Source of the DNA: Bacillota bacterium
Lineage (GTDB): Bacteria > Bacillota > Clostridia > Christensenellales > UBA1242
Direction of reading: 5' to 3'
DNA length: 64,000 nt
Assembly (NCBI GenBank): GCA_009784555.1
Contig: WRBO01000006.1
Span: forward strand, 1 to 64,000
In this document: piece after piece, positions 1-10,850 of the stretch
Numbering within the stretch: the first letter of the stretch is position 1
Layout of the letters: each line of letters starts with the position of its first letter
Notes under the pieces: generated by a model
What the model was told of the DNA's origin: nothing
Databases searched by the model: none
The model's input: only the letters and a program-made list of their open reading frames with translations
Position numbers and translations under genes: made by a program

Positions 1-1
1 G

Positions 2-553
2 TTTCGGTTGTTTCCAGATACGGGCAGTGGGCATGTGTTGGCGTTGAGCCGTTTGATGTGGCGGGTTGTTCATGTGGATGGCGACAGGGTGACGTTGTGG
101 GCGGCGGGGGCGTATCGGAATAGTGTTTTTCATTCGCATTTGCATAGTGACCCAGGGAGTGTGAACGGTACAGCGTTGCCATTGTATCGATATAGCGATT
201 TGCGCAACAATGTCCTTGGTGATTGGGTTGGCTTGGTGTCGTTGTTGCCAATTAGTCAACATGTTTTAGCGCAAGGAACAGATACCTTTGGAGCAAATCC
301 GAATGACCCGCTTTGGATTCCGTCTTTTTCAGGGGAGGCAAATTTGGGTGCCGCATGGGGAATGACAGAGCAGTTACGTTCCTTTGACCGAAATGGTTTC
401 AGTATCAATGCGTGGTCACGTCAGAGAGGACAGAATACGTTTAGCTTGATGAACGTGTTTACATTCGAGGGCGAGGCGTGGACACGAACGGGCACGTTTG
501 AGAGTTCGGTTCGGCCTGCTTTGCATTTGTCGTTGGGGGCTTTGATTGGATGA
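2..553 (+). CDS. C-terminal part of a DUF6273-like surface/secreted protein (5' truncated by window)
   Basis: The frame is open from the window edge, so the gene begins upstream; the ORF-track start at 8 is just a TTG codon inside it. The visible 180 residues are rich in Trp, Ser, Asn and aromatics. They end in SSVRPALHLSL, which resembles the closing [GS]VRPAL.L.L motif of DUF6273 domains in clostridial surface or secreted proteins. An earlier YRYSDLRNN stretch also fits that family. Its role is unknown. Its last ~95 bp overlap the 3' end of the convergent deacetylase gene. The family call is from motif memory only. Confidence 0.6.
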   Translation, partial: FRLFPDTGSGHVLALSRLMWRVVHVDGDRVTLWAAGAYRNSVFHSHLHSDPGSVNGTALPLYRYSDLRNNVLGDWVGLVSLLPISQHVLAQGTDTFGANPNDPLWIPSFSGEANLGAAWGMTEQLRSFDRNGFSINAWSRQRGQNTFSLMNVFTFEGEAWTRTGTFESSVRPALHLSLGALIG

Positions 554-1367
554 GTTTGTTGAAGACGGTGTCGGTTGATGCCGAGCCGTCGCGGTTGTAA
601 CGTTTTAGGCGGTGCAGGGATTGGGGGTTGTTTTTTGTAATTGTGCTGGTGCCTTCGGTGCATTCGAGGAATGCGCGGAAGCCGAGTTCGAGGAGCATTT
701 CGCGGCTGTTGCGTGAGAATTTGCCGAATGGGTATGCGAAGGTTTGGGGGCGGGGTGCGCCAGAGCCCTCTATTAAATCCATGGATGTTCGGACGTCATC
801 GAGCAGGGTGCGGCGGTAGGTTTCGGGGTTTTCGTCCCCCATTTTGGCTATTCCGAAGCGGGGGCGGAATTTGTGCATGTTGTGGGTGTGGCTGCCGAAT
901 TCTATGTGGCCAGTTCGGGCACATTCGCCGATTTGGGCAAAGGTTAGGTGGCTGTATTCCGGTTTGTTGGCGTCGTTGGTGCGTTCGGTGTGTGCCGAGA
1001 ATGCGGTTACGGGGTAAATCATGAATTTTATGTTGTGCTTTTGCGCCAGGGGGAGGGCGTAGTGCATGTTGTTGTAGTGGCCGTCGTCGAATGTTAGGAC
1101 GATTGGTTTTGGCGGGAGGGTTCCGCGACCGTCGACCCAGTCGATGACTTGGCTCATGAAGACGGTTTCGTATCCGTCGCGTTTTAGGCGCAGGATATCC
1201 GATTCGAGTTGTTTTTCGCTGACGACATATTTGCCTTTTGAACCGTTGAGGACTTTGTGGTACATCAGGATTGGCAGTTCTCGCGTTTCGTCGTTTGGAG
1301 TTTTGGAAAATCCGCATGTGAAAAAGAGGATGGGGATGAGCAAAAGCAAGGGCAAAGACTTTTTCAT
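459..1367 (-). CDS. Polysaccharide deacetylase (NodB-fold) lipoprotein
   Basis: 302 residues. The N-terminus is a short basic stretch, a hydrophobic run and an FFTC lipobox, so it is probably a membrane-anchored extracellular lipoprotein. NodB motifs are visible: TFDDGH (catalytic Asp plus metal Asp), GSHTHNMH (metal-binding His pair) and a later FAYPFGKFS. Family members remove N- or O-acetyl groups from cell-wall or extracellular glycans; the substrate here cannot be told. A CATAAT box ends 7 bases before the ATG, suggesting a leaderless transcript. The last ~30 codons overlap the convergent DUF6273-like gene and look low-complexity, so the true C-terminus may be a recent extension. Confidence 0.85.
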   Translation of the reverse strand: MKKSLPLLLLIPILFFTCGFSKTPNDETRELPILMYHKVLNGSKGKYVVSEKQLESDILRLKRDGYETVFMSQVIDWVDGRGTLPPKPIVLTFDDGHYNNMHYALPLAQKHNIKFMIYPVTAFSAHTERTNDANKPEYSHLTFAQIGECARTGHIEFGSHTHNMHKFRPRFGIAKMGDENPETYRRTLLDDVRTSMDLIEGSGAPRPQTFAYPFGKFSRNSREMLLELGFRAFLECTEGTSTITKNNPQSLHRLKRYNRDGSASTDTVFNKLIQSKPPTTNAKQAEPNSQTCPFVSTPRPRM

Positions 1368-1398
1368 ACATGGTATTATGTGATAGAATAGGAGATAT

Positions 1399-2466
1399 AT
1401 GAAAATTTTGATTTTGGCAACGGGCGGTACGATAAGCCATGATGTTGGGGATGATGGAGTTCACAGGAGTAACGAGAAGGCCACGAAGGGTGATGTGTTT
1501 GCGCGTTTGTTGGAGAGGCAGGCGAAGGCGTTGGGCGGTGTGCAGATTTCGTCCAAGACCATTTTGAATAAGGACAGCGGCAACATGATAATGCGTGATT
1601 GGGAGGTGATATCCGCCGCCATTGCAGCAGATTATGATGCATATGATGCGTTTTTAGTTACGCATGGTACCGAAACAATGGGCTATGCCACGTCCGCGAT
1701 GGCGTTTGCGTTGGGGAATTTGGGTAAGTTGGTTGTCTTTACGGGGGCGCAGGTTGCATTTGGACAAGTTGGCAGTGATGCGTTGATTAATTTGGAGAAT
1801 GCGTTGCGGTTTATTGTTAAGGGTGATGCAAAGCAGGGTGTGTATTTAGTCTTTGGCAGTCAGATTGCGGCAGGTGTTCGGGCCAAGAAAAACAGCGAGT
1901 TTGATTACGATGCGTTTTATGCGCCGCGGCATTTACCGAACCTGGGGATTGTTGGGCACAGTTTGAAAGAAAATAAACAGGCCGAGGATTTTTATGCATC
2001 GCATTTCCGTCCGTCGGTTTGGGGTGTGCCAAAGTTGGATTTGAAGAATAAGTTTGAGTCGAACATTGTGGTATTGTCCGAATTTCCAGGTTTACATGCC
2101 GATGTCATTATCAACATGGCAAAGAGTGGTGTGAAGGGGTTTATTTTGCGAAGTTACGGCAGTGGTGTTCCGAATGTTGGGCCAGCGGATGCGGAGTTTG
2201 AGAATTTGCGCCCCGCATTGGAGTTTTTGCGGGCACGGAAGATTCCAGTTGTGATTACATCACAGGCCGCCAACGCAACGGCGAATATGGATATTTATGA
2301 ACCATCGTTTTTGGCCCGAGAGTTGGGTGCAATTCCAGCCCGTGATATGACGATAGAGGCAACGGTAGCGAAGTTGGCATGGTTGTTGGGATGTGGACAT
2401 GATTACGAAGAAATAGCGAAGTTGATGCCAGAGTCACTGCGCGGTGAAATTGACGCAAAGATATAA
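1399..2466 (+). CDS. ansA: L-asparaginase (type I/II fold)
   Basis: 355 residues. It would hydrolyse L-asparagine to aspartate and ammonia. The N-terminal ATGGTIS motif carries the nucleophilic Thr. The second motif reads VTHGTETMGY, where most family members have HGTDT, so the usual Asp is Glu. FTGAQ and GSDALINLENA follow as in asparaginases. No signal peptide is seen, so it is probably cytoplasmic. An AGGAG ribosome site sits five bases before the ATG. It is followed 9 bp later by a small membrane protein and a deacylase on the same strand, probably one operon. It is distinct from the two asparaginase-like proteins at 38-40 kb. Confidence 0.9.
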   Translation: MKILILATGGTISHDVGDDGVHRSNEKATKGDVFARLLERQAKALGGVQISSKTILNKDSGNMIMRDWEVISAAIAADYDAYDAFLVTHGTETMGYATSAMAFALGNLGKLVVFTGAQVAFGQVGSDALINLENALRFIVKGDAKQGVYLVFGSQIAAGVRAKKNSEFDYDAFYAPRHLPNLGIVGHSLKENKQAEDFYASHFRPSVWGVPKLDLKNKFESNIVVLSEFPGLHADVIINMAKSGVKGFILRSYGSGVPNVGPADAEFENLRPALEFLRARKIPVVITSQAANATANMDIYEPSFLARELGAIPARDMTIEATVAKLAWLLGCGHDYEEIAKLMPESLRGEIDAKI

Positions 2467-2475
2467 GGAGAACAA

Positions 2476-3039
2476 ATGAAGAAATTTTGGGAGATGTCGA
2501 AGACCCCGTTGATTATTGCGGTGATTGCGTCGTTACTGTATATAGTTGATAGTTTGGTTTCGCCTTTGATTGGATTGGGTCGCGGGTTTATGTGGGTGGC
2601 CTTTGTCGCGTGGACGATTTCGTTTAGCATGACGACAGAGCAGAAAGTGCGCATGTGGATTGGGCATTTTATCGGATTTGGTGCCGCAGTTGGTATGATT
2701 TATTTCGGGCGTATTTTTACCGCAGATGTTGCGGGGGTGGCGATTGCATCATTGATTGGGGTATTTATCTTTAATGGTTTGGTGATGTATTTTGATAACC
2801 TGAAGAAATTTTGGTTAAATTCCATTACGGGGATTTTTATGGGAATTTTCCTGACCTTTTCGGGGTTGGGTGTTGGGATTGGGCCAGATACCGCGGGGGA
2901 TGCATTTACAATTTTGGGTGTGATAGTTTTGTATAGTTTCCTGGGTGCGGTTTGTGCGCATTTCAGCGTGTACTTTATGAAAAAATTTAATAAAACGAAA
3001 GAAGCGGAAGCAGAGGTGGTAGAGAATGGGCAAGAATGA
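2476..3039 (+). CDS. DUF1097-like integral membrane protein
   Basis: 187 residues with about five or six hydrophobic segments, a short basic N-terminus and a charged C-terminal tail rich in Lys and Glu. The overall size and the opening segments followed by Gly-rich helices resemble DUF1097 (YcdZ-like) inner-membrane proteins of unknown function. AAGGAG lies just upstream of the ATG. It is translationally packed between the asparaginase gene and the deacylase gene, overlapping the latter by 14 bp. No function is proposed. Confidence 0.6.
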   Translation: MKKFWEMSKTPLIIAVIASLLYIVDSLVSPLIGLGRGFMWVAFVAWTISFSMTTEQKVRMWIGHFIGFGAAVGMIYFGRIFTADVAGVAIASLIGVFIFNGLVMYFDNLKKFWLNSITGIFMGIFLTFSGLGVGIGPDTAGDAFTILGVIVLYSFLGAVCAHFSVYFMKKFNKTKEAEAEVVENGQE

Positions 3040-3511
3040 GGCGATAGGGTTGTTAGATAAACTTGGTATTGAATATGAGGTAATTGAGCATCCGCCGTTG
3101 TTTACATGCGCCGATGGCAAGTTGCACGGCGTGGATTTTGGCGAGATGGATATTAAGAATCTTTTTATCCGTAATAAGAACAAAAGCCGTTATTATATGG
3201 TGATAATCGGTTCACAGAAGCGTGCGGATTTGAAGTGTATTGAGAAGATTTTAGGTGAGAGCAGGATGAGTTTTGGTTCGCCCGATGATATGATGGCGCG
3301 GTTGGGGGTGACACCAGGGGCGGTTAGTTTGATGAATTTGGCAAATGTTGAAAAGCCGGACGTGACGGTTGTAATTGATTCGTGTCAGTTAGAGCATCCG
3401 CGTTTTGCATGTCATCCGAATGTTAACACCGCGACCGTTGTTTTCCCGATGGATGGGGTTTATAAGATTTTGGAACATGCGGGCGTAGAGTGGCGGGCGG
3501 AAAAACTTTGA
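3026..3511 (+). CDS. Prolyl-tRNA deacylase-like protein (YbaK/ProXp-ala family)
   Basis: 161 residues matching the trans-editing YbaK/ProX fold. The N-terminal helix segment LLDKLGIEYEVIEHPPLFTCAD has the usual HPP..T pattern, followed by KNLFIRNKNK (conserved K.LF..), a Gly-Ser-rich core and the C-terminal HPN.NTATV segment typical of ProXp-ala/PrdX. Such proteins hydrolyse alanyl-tRNA(Pro) made in error by prolyl-tRNA synthetase. The start overlaps the upstream membrane-protein gene by 14 bp, implying coupled translation. Confidence 0.85.
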   Translation: MGKNEAIGLLDKLGIEYEVIEHPPLFTCADGKLHGVDFGEMDIKNLFIRNKNKSRYYMVIIGSQKRADLKCIEKILGESRMSFGSPDDMMARLGVTPGAVSLMNLANVEKPDVTVVIDSCQLEHPRFACHPNVNTATVVFPMDGVYKILEHAGVEWRAEKL

Positions 3512-3584
3512 TGTTATTATGTTTGCAAGAACATGTAAATCCACCAAACTATACAGGGTCTAGGGCTGGGGGCGGCATCCCGCC

Positions 3585-6281
<2,697 letters not shown>

Positions 6282-6288
6282 GTTTAGG

Positions 6289-6294
6289 ATTATA
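6289..6294 (-). promoter_or_regulatory. secA -10 box (TATAAT), leaderless start
   Basis: On the minus strand TATAAT is followed by seven bases and the secA ATG. No strong -35 is seen at 17 bp (TGGATT). The spacing puts the expected +1 at or next to the start codon. Confidence 0.6.
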
Positions 6295-6320
6295 CCATAT
6301 TTATACCAACAAATCCATGA

Positions 6321-6545
6321 CTAATTTTGCAGAAGTGCGAAGAGGATTTCTTTATAATTGCTTCCCACATAGTCTCTTATTTGGGCATTGCCGTTGTTGA
6401 TTTGGATTTCAGCAACCTGCATTTCTATGGGGGTGGCTGTTGTTGATAAGAGACAGAAGTCGCGTCCGCCGATTCGTTTTGCGTCAACCAACAGGAGTTT
6501 TTGTCCGTCAGCGAGTTCAATTAGTGAATGTTTTGAAATTTTCAT
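6321..6545 (-). CDS. Small hypothetical protein
   Basis: 74 residues, no recognised domain. It looks like a compact alpha/beta protein with alternating hydrophobic strands. The start ATG overlaps the stop of the upstream 241-residue gene by 4 bp (translational coupling), and it ends 39 bp upstream of the secA start, on the same strand. The tight coupling is the main support that it is a real gene. No function is proposed. Confidence 0.55.
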   Translation of the reverse strand: MKISKHSLIELADGQKLLLVDAKRIGGRDFCLLSTTATPIEMQVAEIQINNGNAQIRDYVGSNYKEILFALLQN

Positions 6546-7267
6546 TTTTGCGCCTCGTCTTTGGATTTTTCTTGGATTTGCTGTTTGATTTTTTCTAGTT
6601 TTTCGAGAGTTAGGCGTTCGGCCTCTTTTAATTCTTCTATGCTCATTTCCGTATTGGCTTTGTTTGCACCAGTTTGAAACCCGATAAACCCAATTTGGCG
6701 TTTTGATTTTTCAGGTTCGGGTTCGGGGTGCATTTGTCCGAATCCAGGCATAGGCATACCCATGCCTTGTTGCATCATCATTGGCGGTGGAACCATGCCA
6801 GGCATTGTAAAAGGCATTGTTGGTGCCGTTTGGGTAGGGGCAGGTTTTGCAACCTCGAGAATCTTATCCAGTATCTCTGGTGGGATTTTCGAGATATCCC
6901 CGATATTTATAAAGTTGTTTGTAATATTTTGTACAGGTGCCTGTTGGGGGAATACAGGCATCATCATTCCCATTTCAGGTAAGGGTTGTGGGATGCCTTG
7001 GGCGTGACCTTTTTCTGGGCCGCGTTCATTTTGTTTGTTTTGGCCGCCTTGGGATAGGCTGGCTTGTAGGCCGTTGATTTCTTTGAATAGAGTTTGTTTT
7101 TGTTCGGGGGTAATGGTTTGGTCTTCATGGATTTCGATAAACAATTTTCCGAACTCGGCTTGCATCCGCGGAATGGAGATTTCTTGATATTCTTTTTCCC
7201 GTCCAGGTTGGAAGTTTGCGATTGTACTTTGGGCAATATAGGCTATTTTACTTTTATATTTGTCCAA
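6542..7267 (-). CDS. Hypothetical Met/Pro-rich protein with C-terminal coiled coil
   Basis: 241 residues, not recognised. The N-terminal ~75 residues look helical. A Gln/Pro/Met-rich linker follows, with runs such as PPPMMMQQGMGMPMPG, then a C-terminal Glu/Lys-rich helix likely to form a coiled coil. No signal peptide or membrane segment is seen. The start is TTG, supported by AAGGAG five bases upstream. The start region overlaps the -35 of the divergent tpiA promoter. It is coupled to the following 74-residue gene. Confidence 0.55.
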   Translation of the reverse strand: MDKYKSKIAYIAQSTIANFQPGREKEYQEISIPRMQAEFGKLFIEIHEDQTITPEQKQTLFKEINGLQASLSQGGQNKQNERGPEKGHAQGIPQPLPEMGMMMPVFPQQAPVQNITNNFINIGDISKIPPEILDKILEVAKPAPTQTAPTMPFTMPGMVPPPMMMQQGMGMPMPGFGQMHPEPEPEKSKRQIGFIGFQTGANKANTEMSIEELKEAERLTLEKLEKIKQQIQEKSKDEAQK

Positions 7268-7289
7268 AAAGTCTCCTTTGTGTTATGAT
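7260..7289 (+). promoter_or_regulatory. tpiA promoter (TTGTCC-18-TATGAT), leaderless
   Basis: -35 TTGTCC (7260-7265), an 18-base spacer and -10 TATGAT (7284-7289). The tpiA ATG begins six bases after the -10, leaving no room for a Shine-Dalgarno site. Confidence 0.65.
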
Positions 7290-7295
7290 TATAGC

Positions 7296-7982
7296 ATGGG
7301 AAAATTTATTATTGCAAATTGGAAAATGAATATGACGAATGCGGGGGCGAAGGATTTTTTGGATGAATTTCGGCCGCAGACCAAGAATACGGTGGTGATT
7401 TGTCCGCCATTTACGGCATTGACAACGGTTGGGGCGGCAGATGGTTTTGCCGTTGGTGCGCAGAATATGCACTATGCCGAGAATGGAGCATATACGGGTG
7501 AGGTTTCGGCCGAGATGTTGGTTGAGTTAGGCGTGGGGTATGTATTGGTTGGGCATAGTGAGCGGCGTACCAAATTCGTTGAAACAGATGAATTTGTGAT
7601 TAATAAGGCAAAGGCGGCAATTTCAAATGAGATAGTGCCAGTTGTTTGTGTGGGGGAGACCAAGGAAGAATATCAATCGGGTAAGACCAAAGATATATTG
7701 TCGAGGCAGTTGTCGGGTTTGGGGCAGTTGGATGGTGAATTTATTGTTGCATATGAACCCGTGTGGGCCATTGGTACGGGGTTGGTTCCGACCATGGAAG
7801 AAATTGCGGACATCCATGTATTTATTCGCGGGATTACAAAAGCACCGATTTTGTACGGCGGTTCGGTAACAGACAAAAATGCGGGCGAAATCATGGCTAT
7901 TCCGAATGTTGATGGGGTTTTGGTTGGCGGAGCGGCCCTTTGTCCGAATAAATTTACGGGGATAATTAATGCGGCGAATTAA
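7296..7982 (+). CDS. tpiA: Triose-phosphate isomerase (catalytically complete copy)
   Basis: 228 residues from the ATG at 7296; the ORF-track TTG start at 7260 is in the promoter -35. It interconverts dihydroxyacetone phosphate and glyceraldehyde 3-phosphate. All catalytic landmarks are present: ANWKMN (Asn and Lys), VGHSERR (His) and AYEPVWAIGTG (Glu), plus LYGGSV phosphate binding. This contrasts with the paralogue at 46701, which has lost two of these residues. It is a little shorter than the usual ~250 residues. The 3' end overlaps the HNH gene by 14 bp. Confidence 0.95.
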   Translation: MGKFIIANWKMNMTNAGAKDFLDEFRPQTKNTVVICPPFTALTTVGAADGFAVGAQNMHYAENGAYTGEVSAEMLVELGVGYVLVGHSERRTKFVETDEFVINKAKAAISNEIVPVVCVGETKEEYQSGKTKDILSRQLSGLGQLDGEFIVAYEPVWAIGTGLVPTMEEIADIHVFIRGITKAPILYGGSVTDKNAGEIMAIPNVDGVLVGGAALCPNKFTGIINAAN

Positions 7983-8451
7983 GTTCGTGTATACAGCAGA
8001 TTGTACCAGTTTGGCGCAATATAAACGGATAATAATGACGGATGTTTTGCGTGAATTTGTCGCGGAAAATCTTTGGGTTTATGAGAAGCCCAAGGCGAAC
8101 ATGCGAATTGTCTGTGTAAAGACATATATGTCACCAGGCGGGAAAAACAAATATCGGGAAAAACAAGTATTTAAGATTTGTGATACGATGGGCATTTATG
8201 CCATGGTATTGCAGGAAAATGAATACAAAAACAGCCGTCAAGCAGAGCGGGCAAAGGTTACAAACGGCGTTAGGTATGATGTTTTGCGGCGGGATAATTT
8301 TACATGTTGTATATGCGGGTTTAGTCAGGGGGATGGTGTAAGGTTACACGTTGACCATATCGTTCCAGTTGCACGTGGGGGCAAGAGTGAGTTGGAGAAT
8401 TTGCAGACCCTTTGTGAGAGATGTAATAGCGGGAAAGGTGCGAAGTGTTAG
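7969..8451 (+). CDS. HNH endonuclease-domain protein
   Basis: 160 residues. The C-terminal half carries an HNH nuclease fold: RYDVLRRDNFTCCICG (zinc-knuckle Cys pair), LHVDHIVPVARGG (catalytic His), then ENLQTLCERCNSGKG (second Cys pair and Asn). The N-terminal ~80 residues are unrecognised. It could be a stand-alone HNH of mobile origin or part of DNA defence, with no partner next to it. It overlaps the tpiA 3' end by 14 bp, and its stop codon interlocks with that of the convergent DUF1540-like gene. Confidence 0.8.
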   Translation: MRRIKFVYTADCTSLAQYKRIIMTDVLREFVAENLWVYEKPKANMRIVCVKTYMSPGGKNKYREKQVFKICDTMGIYAMVLQENEYKNSRQAERAKVTNGVRYDVLRRDNFTCCICGFSQGDGVRLHVDHIVPVARGGKSELENLQTLCERCNSGKGAKC

Positions 8452-8759
8452 CGTTCGATGAATGTGGCACATTGGGCGTCATCGTCGTCAATTACGGAGA
8501 TACCGTTTGCCCAACAAGAGCCCTCGCGGTTGTAGAGGCATATTCGTGCACGGCAGGCGAGGGGGACGTTTCGCAGGTTGCGTGCGACAAGTTCTTCGGA
8601 TATTTCAAACAGGTTGCCGTTTTCAATTATTAGGTTGTGTTTTAGCTCGTCAGACATATAGGATTCGCAATTGCTCTTTCGTCCGACAGAAACCAGCTTT
8701 GCCATGCAGCTGCACCCGTTGTTATATGTACAATCACCTTTGCGGCACCTTATTTCCAT
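8448..8759 (-). CDS. Cys-rich protein with two DUF1540-like modules
   Basis: 103 residues from the ATG at 8759, chosen because AGGAGATG lies at proper spacing upstream; the ORF-track start at 8873 would run through the rplI ribosome site. Two Cys-rich modules are seen: C....C.YNNGCSC at the N-terminus, and C...ICLYNREGSCWA with C.TF at the C-terminus. The spacing resembles DUF1540, a small probably metal-binding family of Bacillota. The stop overlaps the HNH stop. The function is unknown. Confidence 0.65.
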   Translation of the reverse strand: MEIRCRKGDCTYNNGCSCMAKLVSVGRKSNCESYMSDELKHNLIIENGNLFEISEELVARNLRNVPLACRARICLYNREGSCWANGISVIDDDDAQCATFIER

Positions 8760-8808
8760 TTTACTATCATCTCCTTTTTTGGTATTATTGCAACAGGAGG
8801 GATTTTTC

Positions 8809-9249
8809 ATGCAAGTTTTATTATTAAAAGACCTGGCGGGCAAAGGAAAGGCCGGTGAGGTGATTAACGTCAACGACGGTTATGGAAAAAACTTTATCAT
8901 CAAAAACAAAATTGGTGTTTTGGCCGATGCAGGCGTTTTGGCGAGTGTTGCCGCGAAGAAAGAAGCAAATGCCTTTCACGTTGAGGAAGAGAAGAAAGCC
9001 ATTCGTGAGGTTATTACGAAGTTGGAACCGACCACCGTTACATTGGTTGCAAAGATGGGTGAGGGCGGTAAGATGTTTGGCAGTATAACGGGAACCGAGG
9101 TTGCGCGTGCGTTGACGGAGGCGGGCTTTTCAATCGAAAAGCGTAACATCGTGTTGCCAGAACCAATTAAAACGTTGGGTACATATAAATTAAAAGTAAA
9201 GTTCTCGTACGGCCTGGAGGGCTTATTCACACTTTTGGTTAAGGAGTAA
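8809..9249 (+). CDS. rplI: 50S ribosomal protein L9
   Basis: 146 residues, typical for bL9. The N-terminal MQVLLLKDL..KGK.G.V..V.DGYG.NF signature is the rRNA-binding domain. A connecting helix of Lys/Glu-rich residues and a C-terminal domain (GSITGTEVARAL, GTYKLKVKF) follow. The ATG at 8809 has a strong CAGGAGGG site upstream; the ORF-track start at 8671 is an artefact. It lies 2 bp before the GlmU-like gene, and no rpsF, ssb or rpsR neighbours are present. Confidence 0.95.
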   Translation: MQVLLLKDLAGKGKAGEVINVNDGYGKNFIIKNKIGVLADAGVLASVAAKKEANAFHVEEEKKAIREVITKLEPTTVTLVAKMGEGGKMFGSITGTEVARALTEAGFSIEKRNIVLPEPIKTLGTYKLKVKFSYGLEGLFTLLVKE

Positions 9250-9251
9250 GT

Positions 9252-10850
9252 ATGCAAACTATGACACAGGAGGCTCCGATTAAAATTGCGGGGTCTGATG
9301 AGTTGTTTATTCTGGTCTTGATTCCAAAGTTGCAGGGTTTTTCAATGCAGAATCCATATGAGTTGGATATTTGTGGCCGCACGATGCAGGGGTGGTTGGA
9401 CAATGCCTTGCAGACGTTTCATTATCGCAAGGTCGAGGCCAGCACACGTGATGACATTATTACGTTGGTGCGCAGGAACCTGACCCGTCATAAGTACATT
9501 ATGGTCATTTATGCGGACATGCCTTTGTTGCGTTCCGAGACGATTGAATCGGCGTTGTCGTTTGCGACGATGTTCGGCCACAGGGCGGTACGTTTGCCTC
9601 GGGGATGGTTATTTGAGCAGGAGTTCATTCGTGAGGCCACAAAGGTTGAGCCAGTTACCGCGCCAGATTTGATACCTGAAGATTTTTTGGCGGTGTATAA
9701 TTATGCGCGTTTGGCCGATGCAACGCAAATCATGCAGGCGCGGATTAACGGTGGGCATTTGGCAAACGGTGTGCGGTTTATTGACACGTCCAATGTTCAT
9801 ATAGGGGCAGAGGTTGTATTGGAGCCAGGTGTTATGATAGAGCCAAGCACAATCATCAGCGGGAAGGTTCATGTCAAGTCCGGGTCACGTATTGGGCCGT
9901 TTGCAACCGTGCGCAGTGGCACCCGTATTGGGCGGAATTGCCGCATAGGGAACTTTGTAGAGATTAAAAACAGCATCATTGGTGATGGAACCAAGATTGC
10001 ACACCATGCCTATGTTGGTGATGCACAGATTGGTGTTGATTGTAATGTTGGTTGTGGTGTTGTGTTTTGTAACTTTGATGGAAAACAAAAGCACAAGACG
10101 GTGGTGGGTGACAGGGTATTTCTGGGCAGTAATGTTAACCTGGTTGCACCATTGTTGATTGATGATGATGCAATAGTGGCGGCAGGCAGTACGATTACCG
10201 ATAACGTCCCAGCGGGAAGTTTAGCAATCGCACGTGAACGCCAAACGGTAAAAGACAAGCGGGGTGGCCCCGCAACCGAGATAGTTAAAGAGAAGCCAAA
10301 GTTAGAATCAAAACCCGAGCCCAAACAGGAGCCAATTAGTTTAATAGCAGAACAGATGCAACGTGTTCGTGTGAACGTAAAGCCAGTTGTTGTGAAGCCC
10401 GAACCCAAGCCAGAGCCAGTTGTGGAAATTATTCCAGAGCCTGAACCGATAATTGAGGTCGTTGAACCAGAACTAGAGCCGATTGTGGAGGTAATTGAGG
10501 TTGTAGAGGTGGTTGAGGAGGTTGTAGTTCCAGAACCAGAGCCCGCGCCAATCAAAGAGGAACCAACACCAGAAGTTTTTAACACCAAGGAAGAACCAAT
10601 TGAAGAAATCAAACAGGTGGAAGAACCAGAGCCAGTAATAGAAGAAGTTATTGAAGAGGTCAATGTTGTTGAAGTCGAAGAGGAAAGTATAGATGAACCC
10701 GAAGATGCAGATAATGTGTCCATGAGCTTTGAATTAGAAAATGACATATATGATGACGAGAATGAGGATGGCGACGGATACAGCCCCGCAGAAGTTGTAT
10801 TTGATTGGGATAACGAGGATGACGTCGAGCCGTTTTACGAGCAAAGGTAA
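9252..10850 (+). CDS. GlmU-like protein: degenerate nucleotidyltransferase domain, left-handed beta-helix, long acidic tail
   Basis: 532 residues. Residues ~1-160 resemble a sugar-nucleotidyltransferase (YADMPLL recalls GDMPLL) but lack the L..G.GTRM signature of active GlmU. Residues ~175-345 form hexapeptide repeats closely matching the GlmU acetyltransferase domain (IGNFVEIKNS, HHAYVGDA, VGCGVVFCNFDGK, VAAGSTIT), and the expected Lys, His and Asn are present. Residues ~345-532 are a Glu/Pro/Val-rich, very acidic low-complexity tail. In the GlmU pathway this half would acetylate glucosamine-1-phosphate. Whether it replaces a normal GlmU cannot be told. It stops one base before the convergent thioesterase stop. 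Confidence 0.75.
   Translation: MQTMTQEAPIKIAGSDELFILVLIPKLQGFSMQNPYELDICGRTMQGWLDNALQTFHYRKVEASTRDDIITLVRRNLTRHKYIMVIYADMPLLRSETIESALSFATMFGHRAVRLPRGWLFEQEFIREATKVEPVTAPDLIPEDFLAVYNYARLADATQIMQARINGGHLANGVRFIDTSNVHIGAEVVLEPGVMIEPSTIISGKVHVKSGSRIGPFATVRSGTRIGRNCRIGNFVEIKNSIIGDGTKIAHHAYVGDAQIGVDCNVGCGVVFCNFDGKQKHKTVVGDRVFLGSNVNLVAPLLIDDDAIVAAGSTITDNVPAGSLAIARERQTVKDKRGGPATEIVKEKPKLESKPEPKQEPISLIAEQMQRVRVNVKPVVVKPEPKPEPVVEIIPEPEPIIEVVEPELEPIVEVIEVVEVVEEVVVPEPEPAPIKEEPTPEVFNTKEEPIEEIKQVEEPEPVIEEVIEEVNVVEVEEESIDEPEDADNVSMSFELENDIYDDENEDGDGYSPAEVVFDWDNEDDVEPFYEQR

Noticed and set aside
3511-3584. Terminator between the deacylase gene and secA
   Set aside because: A GGCGG-CATC-CCGCC stem exists but has no U-run on either strand, so it is not called.
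10010-10747. 245-residue minus-strand ORF rich in Ser/Thr/Gly
   Set aside because: It is the exact reverse of the Glu/Pro/Val repeat tail and beta-helix of the GlmU-like gene; it has no start signal and its composition is the mirror of the real gene.
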